5,776 bases of DNA, taken from positions 1 through 5,776 of the forward strand of contig DAOWNP010000166.1 in the NCBI GenBank assembly GCA_030642545.1, read 5' to 3'. Position 1 is the first letter of the stretch. Each line of letters begins with the position of its first letter. Made by a program: the position numbers and the translations under genes. Under the pieces are notes generated by a model. It was not told the origin of the DNA, ran no database searches, and saw only the letters and a list, made by a program, of their open reading frames with translations. Positions 1 to 5,409 of this stretch are shown here, one piece after another. The stretch comes from Desulfobacteraceae bacterium (GTDB taxonomy: Bacteria; Desulfobacterota; Desulfobacteria; Desulfobacterales; DAOWNP01).

Positions 1-167
1 TGCTTGAGAGAGGTGGTAACTTTGTTTGTAAAATTTTTCAGGGAGAAGATTTTGAAGAATTTTATAAAAAAGTTGGATTACTTTTTAAACAGAAAAAAAT
101 ATTTAAACCTAAGAGTACACGTAAATCAAGCAGAGAAATATATGTTGTTGGATTGGGAAAAAAATAG
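1..167 (+). CDS. rlmE: RlmE (FtsJ/RrmJ) 23S rRNA 2'-O-methyltransferase, C-terminal fragment
   Basis: This is the 3' end of a gene that begins before the window. It is read from base 3 as 54 codons ending in TAG at 165-167. RlmE uses S-adenosylmethionine to methylate the 2'-OH of U2552 in the A loop of 23S rRNA, a late step in 50S maturation. The fragment has the family's C-terminal signature: a GGNFVCKIFQGEDF segment (E. coli GGSFVVKVFQGEGF), then KPKSTRKSSREIYVVG (E. coli KPDSSRARSREVYIVA). The Lys in VCKIFQG and the Glu in SREIYVV are 35 residues apart, the same as the catalytic K164 and E199 of E. coli RlmE. The catalytic Lys and Asp nearer the N-terminus are outside the window. The stop codon is embedded in the yebC ribosome binding site, which suggests co-transcription. 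There are no internal stops. The family call is strong; the missing part cannot be judged. Confidence 0.92.
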   Translation, partial: LERGGNFVCKIFQGEDFEEFYKKVGLLFKQKKIFKPKSTRKSSREIYVVGLGKK

Positions 168-173
168 GAGGGA
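166..173 (+). promoter_or_regulatory. Shine-Dalgarno of yebC overlapping the rlmE stop codon
   Basis: AGGAGGGA lies just upstream of the yebC ATG at 176. Its first two bases are the last two of the rlmE TAG stop (165-167). A ribosome terminating on rlmE would sit on the yebC initiation site, so coupled translation is likely. The site also fixes the yebC start, because the protein begins with the family-typical MSGHSKW there. Confidence 0.8.
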
Positions 174-175
174 AT

Positions 176-907
176 ATGTCCGGACATAGTAAATGGTCAA
201 CTATTAAACATAAAAAAGGGATTCAGGACGCAAAACGTGGTAAGGTTTTTACAAAGCTGATAAAAGAGATAACAGTTGCAGCTAAAATAGGAGGCGGTGA
301 CCCGACTGCAAATCCACGATTAAGAACAGCTATATTAACTGCAAAAGGGGAAAACCTTCCTAAAGATAAAGTAGAAAGAGCTATAAAAAAAGGAACAGGG
401 GGGCTTGAAGGGGTTAATTATGAAGATATTGTATACGAAGGATACGGTCCTGGAGGAGCAGCTGTTTTAATTGAATCACTTACAGATAACAAAAACAGAG
501 CAGTAGCTGATATAAGGCATATTTTCAGTAAATGTGCAGGAAATCTTGGTGAAAATGGATGTGTTGGCTGGATGTTTGATAAAAAAGGATTGATCGTTAT
601 AAATAAGCAGGATGCTGATGAAGAAGTTCTTATGGAAATAGCAATTGATGCTGGTGCTGAAGATGTTAAAGAAGAAGATGATGTTTTTGAGGTTATTACA
701 GAACCTGTCGATTTTGAAACTGTAAAATCAGCTATAGAAACAGCCGGGGTTTCATATATTTTAGCAGAAATAACTATGCTGCCTCAGACAATGGCAGATT
801 TAAAAGGCAAAGAAGCTGAACAAATGGTAAGGTTAATGGATATGTTAGATGATTGTGAAGATGTTCAAAAGGTGTATACAAACGCAGATATTCCCGATGA
901 TATATAG
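176..907 (+). CDS. yebC: YebC/TACO1-family translation factor (formerly 'transcriptional regulator YebC')
   Basis: A complete 243-residue protein, the usual length for YebC. The family was long annotated as a DNA-binding transcriptional regulator. More recent work on bacterial YebC-type proteins and mitochondrial TACO1 points to a ribosome-associated role in relieving stalling at proline-rich stretches. Visible hallmarks are GHSKW (3-7) with IKHKKG just after it, DAKRGK (18-23), the helical N-terminal domain to about residue 75, YEGYGPGG (87-94), TDNKNRA (103-109), and the C-terminal DDCEDVQKVYTN segment (225-236). It is cytosolic, with no signal peptide or membrane segment. The ATG is fixed by a strong Shine-Dalgarno and the conserved N-terminus. 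It follows rlmE after 8 bases, so it is probably the second gene of an rRNA-modification/translation operon. A hairpin follows 63 bases after its stop. The family call is certain; translation factor versus regulator cannot be decided from sequence. Confidence 0.96.
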   Translation: MSGHSKWSTIKHKKGIQDAKRGKVFTKLIKEITVAAKIGGGDPTANPRLRTAILTAKGENLPKDKVERAIKKGTGGLEGVNYEDIVYEGYGPGGAAVLIESLTDNKNRAVADIRHIFSKCAGNLGENGCVGWMFDKKGLIVINKQDADEEVLMEIAIDAGAEDVKEEDDVFEVITEPVDFETVKSAIETAGVSYILAEITMLPQTMADLKGKEAEQMVRLMDMLDDCEDVQKVYTNADIPDDI

Positions 908-970
908 AAAATTTTGTAGAAAAACTCTCTTTCAATCTTTTTTTAAACAAAAATTTAAAACAATTAGTTC

Positions 971-1007
971 TTGGTGTTATGTTTTTTAAAAAAAAATATA
1001 ACACTAA
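971..1007 (+). terminator. Long AT-rich hairpin after yebC, possible terminator
   Basis: Bases 971-987 pair with 991-1007 around a three-base AAA loop. The 17 consecutive pairs include two G-T wobbles (G973-T1005 and G981-T997) and six T-A pairs at the top. It begins 63 bases after the yebC stop, the right place to end the rlmE-yebC transcript. The downstream tract is AT-rich (AATAATTAATTT) rather than a clean U-run and the stem is weak in G+C, so it is not a textbook intrinsic terminator. It could instead protect the transcript 3' end after processing. Confidence 0.45.
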
Positions 1008-1387
1008 ATAATTAATTTCCTTCAGACATTAATTGTCAAAAAATGTACAAATTTTGTAAGTTATTTACACTATGTTCTTTGTGAAATACAGCATATCTGT
1101 TGAACCCATACACTTAGATTTTAACAAATTTCAGAAAATTGATATAAACAGGTATTTTTTTGGCGAATTATACTGAAAATTGATATCTTTCTATATTAAA
1201 ATGTGTATAATGTAAATATATAGTATCTAAAAAGATACGTTACCGTAAATATTTTTTATATAAATTATTAGTCTGTTTTTTTTAAAAATGTATGTATTAT
1301 TTTTTGCTGATTAAATTTATATAAAAGTAGCAAAAAATCAATCAAATCAACTTTATTTTATAAGTTTTTCAAAAGAAATATTTTCTA

Positions 1388-1404
1388 TTGGCTTAATATT
1401 TGCG
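1388..1404 (+). promoter_or_regulatory. Candidate sigma54 (-24/-12) promoter upstream of mltD
   Basis: TTGGC at 1388-1392 and TTGC at 1400-1403 match the invariant GG (1390-1391) and GC (1402-1403) of sigma54 promoters, with the required 12-base register between them. The flanking T before GGC and TT before GC also agree with the consensus. The AC normally following TGGC is TT here. Transcription would start near 1415, giving mltD a leader of about 200 bases. No activator binding site was identified, so this remains a motif match only. Confidence 0.3.
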
Positions 1405-1432
1405 TGTTTTTAATTTGAGTTTGTTTATGTAT

Positions 1433-1461
1433 TTGACAAACTAATGTTAAACTTGTTGAAT
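1433..1461 (+). promoter_or_regulatory. Candidate sigma70 promoter upstream of mltD
   Basis: A perfect TTGACA at 1433-1438 is followed by a 17-base spacer and TTGAAT at 1456-1461, which matches TATAAT at four of six positions. The start would be near 1468, about 150 bases before the mltD ATG. The background is very AT-rich, so chance matches are common; the exact -35 and ideal spacing are the main support. Confidence 0.35.
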
Positions 1462-1618
1462 TTTTTTTTGAAATTAATATTGATCATTGTTATCTTTGAA
1501 GTTAGATTAATAGTTTACTATGTTTAATTGTTATTAGGAACGTTTTTATTAATTTAAAGAGAGCTTAAGCAGATGTTATATAGAGCTTTCTTATAATCTC
1601 CCATCTAAAATTTTTCTT

Positions 1619-3457
1619 ATGAATAAATTTAAAAAAGATAAAATCAGTTTATTTGTAATTATTTGTTTTTGCCTGTTTTGTTCTGGATGTTCGAGTGTTT
1701 ATAGTTTTAATAAAAAAAGTCAAAAAGATTCTTCATTGAATAGTCAGACTTTACAAACTAAAGACACAATTAAACCTCTTAAAAAAAAATCTTTGTCAGA
1801 TAATGGACATCCTGTGTGTGAAAAAAGTGAAGACACCCAATATTTATTGGATATTAAAGAAGGTAGTGACAAAAACTCTTTTGATAAAATACAACTGCTT
1901 TTTGATGAAGCACTGGTATTTTGTAATGAATCTCAAAAACAGTGGGAAGCCGGTGAAATAGAAAATGCACTTATAGCTCTTGACCAGGCTTATGCTTTAA
2001 TTCTTGAAGTGTCAGATAATGATATTCCAAAAATTATGCAGCAGAAAGAAAATTTAAGATTGCTGATTTCAAAGCGTGTTATTGAAATTCATGCTTCGAG
2101 ATATATTAAGGTAAAAGGACAGCATAATGCTATTCCAATACATATAAACAAGTATGTTCAAAAAGAGATAGACCGCTTTACCAAAGGCAATGAGAGACTG
2201 TTTTTTAAAAGATCCCTTCAGCGGTCAGGTAAATACAGATCATTTATTGTTGAAGAATTAAGAAAAGCAGGTCTTCCTGAAAATCTGTCATGGCTTCCTT
2301 TAATTGAAAGTGGATTTAAAACAAAAGCACTTTCAAAGGCAAGGGCTCTTGGTCTCTGGCAATTTATTCCGTCAACAGGATATGCCTTTGGATTAAAAAG
2401 GGATATGTATGTAGATGAAAGATTAGACCCCTTTAAGTCAACTATAGCTGCTATTTCCTATTTAAAGGAACTGCATAAAATATTTGGAGACTGGTCAACT
2501 GTACTTGCTGCATATAATTGTGGAGAAGGAAGGATTCTCAGGATTATAAGGGGTCAGAAAATAAATTATCTTGATAATTTTTGGGATCTTTATGAAAAAC
2601 TCCCTTTTGAAACAGCTCGTTATGTCCCAAGATTTATTGCAACTCTTCATATTATTAATAATATGGAAAAATATGGTTTTGATTCTGTAACAATAGATAA
2701 TCCTTTAGAATATCAAGTTGTTGAAATTTCAAAACAGTTACATATTAATGATATAGCTTCAAAACTTTGTGTTTTATCAAAAATCCTGGTTGACCTTAAT
2801 CCTGAGTTGAGATATAAAATTCTTCCAGATGAAAAATACTTATTTAAAGTGCCTGTTAATAAAAAAGCCAATCTAATTGCTGTAGTAGATACAATACCTG
2901 TTACAGTACTTAAAAGACGCAGCTTTATTTATCACAGAGTAAGAAAAGGGGATTCTCTTTCTACAATTGCAAGGCGTTATAGAGTGAGTACAAGAAGTAT
3001 TATCCGGTTAAATAATATTTCAAGAAGAAGTTATATTATTGCTGGTAAATTATTAAAAATTCCACAAAAGGGTTGTTTATTAAGTAAACGCACAGTTAAA
3101 AAAGGTATACCAAAAAAGAGTTCGGATAAAAAGGTTATTTCACAGCATACTGTAAAAAGAGGAGATTCTTTATGGAGTCTTGCTGTGAGCTATGGTACAA
3201 CAACTCAAAAAATTAAAAGAACCAATAATTTAAATTCATCCAATTTAATAATTGGTCAAAAACTGATGATACCTAAATATGCTGTTAGTGTTTCTGAAAA
3301 GCAGGTTAAAAATAAAAAAGTATATTTTGTAAAAAGAGGGGACAATCCTTTTACCATTGCAAAAAATCATAATCTCTCTTTAAAACATTTTTTGCGGGCT
3401 AATAGTTTGACATCAAGAAGTAAGATTTTCCCTGGTCAGCAAGTATATTTATATTAG
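1619..3457 (+). CDS. mltD: MltD-type membrane-bound lytic transglycosylase lipoprotein with three LysM repeats
   Basis: A 612-residue lipoprotein that would cleave the MurNAc-GlcNAc bond of peptidoglycan to give 1,6-anhydro ends. A lysine-rich start and hydrophobic stretch (9-21) end at Cys24 in CSGC. Serine follows the cysteine, which favours outer-membrane sorting. Residues about 90-160 look helical, resembling a repeat-like hairpin. The GH23 SLT domain (about 205-345) has the catalytic Glu230 in LPLIES, GLWQFIP (245-251), AAYNCGEG (297-304) and Tyr335 in RYVP. A degenerate LysM-like stretch (about 373-412) precedes three clear LysM repeats at 439-482, 509-552 and 569-612, the last ending at the C-terminus. 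E. coli MltD is shorter and has fewer LysM repeats. The ATG is chosen because it gives the signal peptide; the nearest upstream in-frame stop is at 1550. No Shine-Dalgarno is visible. tRNA-Arg follows 40 bases downstream. Confidence 0.93.
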   Translation: MNKFKKDKISLFVIICFCLFCSGCSSVYSFNKKSQKDSSLNSQTLQTKDTIKPLKKKSLSDNGHPVCEKSEDTQYLLDIKEGSDKNSFDKIQLLFDEALVFCNESQKQWEAGEIENALIALDQAYALILEVSDNDIPKIMQQKENLRLLISKRVIEIHASRYIKVKGQHNAIPIHINKYVQKEIDRFTKGNERLFFKRSLQRSGKYRSFIVEELRKAGLPENLSWLPLIESGFKTKALSKARALGLWQFIPSTGYAFGLKRDMYVDERLDPFKSTIAAISYLKELHKIFGDWSTVLAAYNCGEGRILRIIRGQKINYLDNFWDLYEKLPFETARYVPRFIATLHIINNMEKYGFDSVTIDNPLEYQVVEISKQLHINDIASKLCVLSKILVDLNPELRYKILPDEKYLFKVPVNKKANLIAVVDTIPVTVLKRRSFIYHRVRKGDSLSTIARRYRVSTRSIIRLNNISRRSYIIAGKLLKIPQKGCLLSKRTVKKGIPKKSSDKKVISQHTVKRGDSLWSLAVSYGTTTQKIKRTNNLNSSNLIIGQKLMIPKYAVSVSEKQVKNKKVYFVKRGDNPFTIAKNHNLSLKHFLRANSLTSRSKIFPGQQVYLY

Positions 3458-3497
3458 GATCAAGAACGAAAAGTAGTTATTTAAATAAAATATTTAC

Positions 3498-3569
3498 ACC
3501 CCCGTAGCTCAGTGGATAGAGCATTGGATTCCTAATCCATGTGCGTGAGTTCAATTCTCGCCGGGGGTA
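3498..3569 (+). tRNA. tRNA-Arg (anticodon CCU)
   Basis: A complete cloverleaf can be drawn. The acceptor ACCCCCG (3498-3504) pairs fully with CGGGGGT (3562-3568), with A3569 as discriminator. The D stem is GCTC/GAGC. The anticodon stem TTGGA/TCCAT has one T-T mismatch at its outer pair, and the loop TTCCTAA carries CCT at 3531-3533. The variable loop is four bases, and the T arm is GTGAG/CTCGC with loop TTCAATT. The anticodon CCU reads the arginine codon AGG. CCA is not encoded, so it must be added by the nucleotidyltransferase. It is 40 bases after mltD on the same strand; whether it has its own promoter is unclear (a TAAAAT box at 3486-3491 lacks a convincing -35). Confidence 0.95.
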
Positions 3570-3634
3570 TTTTCTTAAATACCAAAAAAATATTACATTA
3601 GAGTTTTTTAAAATTTATCCACGTTCTTTGCAAT

Positions 3635-4621
3635 TTATATTTTTATTGCTGAGCGTACTTCCTCCATAGTTACTGTTGCCACAGACCTTGCTTTTTTGTT
3701 ACCTGCTTTTATAATATCATATACAAGATCAGGCTGTTGTTCATAATAGGCTCTTTTTTCCTTAACAGGCAAAAGAAAATTTTCAAGATTTTTTGACATC
3801 TTTTTTTTACAATCAACACACCCTATTGCTCCGGCACGACAATCCATATTAATCTGTGCAATCTCCTCTTTATCTGAATAAAGAGTATGAAAAGTAAAAA
3901 CATTGCATATTTCAGGATTTCCAGGATCAGTTTTCTTTATCCGGTCAGGATCAGTTATCATTCTTGCTGCTTTTGTTTTTATATCTTTTGGATTATCTGA
4001 CAGATATATTGCATTATCATAACTTTTACTCATTTTACGCCGGTCAATACCTAAAATTTTGGATGTTTTTGTCAAAACAGCTTCAGGTTCAGGAAAAATT
4101 CTGGTATAAATATGATTAAAACGCCTTGCAATCTCTCTTGTAATTTCCACATGGGGAACCTGATCTATTCCTACCGGAACAGCATCTGCTTTATAGATAA
4201 TTATATCTGCAGCCTGAAGGACAGGATATCCTAAAAAACCAAAGGTTGAAAGGTCTTTGTTTTTTATCTGGAGTATCTGGTCTTTATAAGTAGGATTTCT
4301 TTCAAGCCATGGTACAGGGGTTATCATAGAAAGAATCAAAAAAAGTTCAGCATGTTCTTTTATTTTTGACTGAACAAAAAGAGTATTTTTTTCAGGATCT
4401 AAGCCTGCACTTAACCAGTCAAGCATCATATTAAATACATTATCTGAAATAGATTCTGTATTTTCATAATTTGTTGTTAAAGCATGCCAGTCAGCTATAA
4501 AAAAAAAACACTCATACTGATCTTGCATATCTATCCAATTTGACAAAGCCCCGTGTAAATTCCCAAGATGAAGAAGCCCTGTAGGACGCATTCCACTTAA
4601 TATTCGTTTTTTTGAAACCAT
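3635..4621 (-). CDS. trpS: Tryptophanyl-tRNA synthetase
   Basis: A 328-residue class Ic aminoacyl-tRNA synthetase, the normal bacterial length. It activates tryptophan with ATP and charges tRNA-Trp in the cytosol. Motifs in order: the HIGH-equivalent TGLLHLGN (14-21), the tryptophan/ATP-site region with PVGIDQVPHVEITREIA (149-165), and the KMSKS signature RRKMSKSYDN (194-203). Near the C-terminus Cys239, Cys261, Cys268 and Cys271 are spaced C-x21-C-x6-C-x2-C. This closely matches the cysteine pattern that binds a [4Fe-4S] cluster in Thermotoga maritima TrpRS. The ATG is supported by an AGGAGA ribosome binding site (4631-4636, reverse strand). It is convergent with mltD/tRNA-Arg across 65 bases that show no clear intrinsic terminator, and divergent from rdgC. 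No leader peptide, trp operator or T-box is visible upstream. It is not clustered with trp biosynthetic genes, so it appears to be a stand-alone housekeeping gene. Confidence 0.97.
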   Translation of the reverse strand: MVSKKRILSGMRPTGLLHLGNLHGALSNWIDMQDQYECFFFIADWHALTTNYENTESISDNVFNMMLDWLSAGLDPEKNTLFVQSKIKEHAELFLILSMITPVPWLERNPTYKDQILQIKNKDLSTFGFLGYPVLQAADIIIYKADAVPVGIDQVPHVEITREIARRFNHIYTRIFPEPEAVLTKTSKILGIDRRKMSKSYDNAIYLSDNPKDIKTKAARMITDPDRIKKTDPGNPEICNVFTFHTLYSDKEEIAQINMDCRAGAIGCVDCKKKMSKNLENFLLPVKEKRAYYEQQPDLVYDIIKAGNKKARSVATVTMEEVRSAIKI

Positions 4622-4630
4622 TTTATTGTT

Positions 4631-4636
4631 TCTCCT
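4631..4636 (-). promoter_or_regulatory. Shine-Dalgarno of trpS
   Basis: On the reverse strand AGGAGA lies nine bases upstream of the trpS ATG. It confirms the chosen start, which gives the usual bacterial TrpRS N-terminus (SKKRILSGMRPTG). Confidence 0.7.
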
Positions 4637-4662
4637 AATTTAAAATCATTTTACAAAAAGCA

Positions 4663-4689
4663 ATTATCACATACAATTTTGTTTTTCAA
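4663..4689 (-). promoter_or_regulatory. Candidate trpS promoter with extended -10
   Basis: On the reverse strand a TTGAAA -35 box (4684-4689) is followed by a 15-base spacer and GATAAT (4663-4668) preceded by TGT, forming an extended -10. Transcription would begin near 4656, giving a leader of about 35 bases. The short spacer is offset by the extended -10. The strongly AT-rich background lowers certainty. Confidence 0.35.
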
Positions 4690-4710
4690 CTCACTTCCTT
4701 AATAAAAATC

Positions 4711-4737
4711 TTGCGATATAATAAAATATTCTATAAT
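4711..4737 (+). promoter_or_regulatory. Candidate rdgC promoter
   Basis: A perfect TATAAT at 4732-4737 has TTGCGA (4711-4716) upstream with a short 15-base spacer. The start would be near 4744, giving a leader of about 48 bases that contains the GGAG ribosome binding site at 4780-4783. No LexA-type palindrome was seen, so SOS control is not suggested. It sits back to back with the proposed trpS promoter. Confidence 0.35.
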
Positions 4738-4791
4738 AAAAATCAGAACTAAGAATCATTTTTTTTATATTATAATTTCGGAGTCAATTTA

Positions 4792-5406
4792 ATGGGAATA
4801 CTATCCTCATCTGTTTCAATAACCAGATATAATGTTAAAGACAAACTGACAGAACCTGTTATGGAAAATATTTATAACGGCCTTAGAAAAAATATAATAG
4901 AGGATATAGATAAAGAGTCTGCTGACAAATCAATAGGCTGGACATCTTTTGAAAATCCTTATGTCCCGAGTTTTGAAGGCTCATCGTTTGTTTTTGGCAA
5001 TTATTTTATTTTTTCTTTAAGAATTGATAAGAAAAGTGTACCTGTAAAACTTATTAATAAATTTCTTTCACACGAAACAGAAAAACGATTAAAAGATACT
5101 GATCGTAAATTTTTATCAAGAAATGAAAAAAAAATAATAAGAGATGAAGTGGTTGATCTTTTATACCGAAGAATTCCTGCAGTTCCAAACATATATGATA
5201 TAATCTGGAATTATGAACAAAATTCTATCTGGTTTTTTTCAAATCTTAAAGCTGCAAACGAAGAGTTGGAAACTCTTTTTGCCAAATCATTTAATTTAAC
5301 GCTAATAAGACTTTTTCCCTATACAGATACATATTTTATAAAAGATCTTTCAGATACTGAAAAAGATCTGTTAACAAACCTTTCACCAACAAAATTTTCG
5401 GAGTAA
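4792..5406 (+). CDS. rdgC: RdgC-like recombination-associated protein (N-terminal part)
   Basis: A 204-residue protein matching the N-terminal two-thirds of RdgC. E. coli RdgC (303 residues) forms a ring-shaped dimer that encircles DNA and limits RecA filament activity. Alignable signatures are the N-terminal SVSITRYNV, IGW (48-50; E. coli MGW), and VPVKLINKFL (83-92; E. coli LPSPVIKQAL). A charged helix follows, with SRNEKKIIRDEVVDLLYRR (109-127; E. coli KTEKDSLKDEVLHSLLPR), then YDIIW (135-139) and SFNLTLIRLFPY (166-177). The ATG has a GGAG site eight bases upstream. The frame stops about 100 residues short of the usual RdgC length. The missing part appears to continue in the next gene, which starts four bases after the stop with its own ribosome binding site. 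No frameshift is needed to explain this, so it reads as a two-gene arrangement rather than a broken gene. Function by homology only. Confidence 0.78.
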   Translation: MGILSSSVSITRYNVKDKLTEPVMENIYNGLRKNIIEDIDKESADKSIGWTSFENPYVPSFEGSSFVFGNYFIFSLRIDKKSVPVKLINKFLSHETEKRLKDTDRKFLSRNEKKIIRDEVVDLLYRRIPAVPNIYDIIWNYEQNSIWFFSNLKAANEELETLFAKSFNLTLIRLFPYTDTYFIKDLSDTEKDLLTNLSPTKFSE

Positions 5407-5409
5407 TTA

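Larger units (their letters stand above)
908..1618. other. 711-base AT-rich intergenic region between yebC and mltD
   Basis: The base composition drops well below that of the flanking genes, to roughly one-fifth G+C in places, and no frame of convincing coding character is present. It holds a 17-bp hairpin near yebC (971-1007), a perfect 13-bp AT-only inverted repeat (1254-1266 with 1314-1326), a 12-base direct repeat GAAAATTGATAT at 1134-1145 and 1175-1186, a sigma54-like element (1388-1404) and a sigma70-like promoter (1433-1461). The longest small frames seen are 34 codons (1072-1176) and 27 codons (1444-1527), neither with a ribosome binding site. The region is best read as a terminator zone for yebC plus a long promoter/leader region for mltD. 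No tRNA, riboswitch class or known small RNA was recognised. Confidence 0.75.

Noticed and set aside
4..189. A 61-codon plus-strand frame at the left edge
   Set aside because: It overlaps the clearly recognisable RlmE C-terminus in another frame and runs into yebC; it has no ribosome binding site and resembles no family.
774..1004. A 76-codon minus-strand frame
   Set aside because: It lies antisense over the 3' end of yebC and the hairpin, is Leu/Phe-rich from reversed AT-rich DNA, and has no support as a gene.
1046..1058. A small palindrome TACAAATTTTGTA that could be an operator
   Set aside because: It is short, AT-only except for one C-G pair, and not placed against a convincing promoter.
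1072..1176. A 34-codon frame starting MFFVKYSISVEPIHLDF
   Set aside because: There is no ribosome binding site, and a frame of this length is expected by chance in 700 bases of this composition; no family was recognised.
1134..1186. A 12-base direct repeat GAAAATTGATAT, 41 bases apart
   Set aside because: In a region this AT-rich a repeat of this length is close to chance, and no third copy was found.
1444..1527. A 27-codon all-hydrophobic frame (MLNLLNFFLKLILIIVIF), like a small membrane toxin
   Set aside because: There is no ribosome binding site and no antisense RNA signature, and T-rich DNA yields Phe/Leu/Ile strings by default.
3498..3634. tRNA-Arg 3' end as an integration (att) site
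   Set aside because: The tRNA is intact; no duplicated 3' segment, integrase or foreign-looking cargo is present, and trpS follows directly.
3570..3634. A bidirectional terminator between tRNA-Arg and trpS
   Set aside because: Only short AT runs are present, with no stem followed by a U-tract on either strand.
5001..5192. A 63-codon minus-strand frame inside the rdgC-like gene
   Set aside because: It is antisense to a gene with clear family motifs and has no ribosome binding site.
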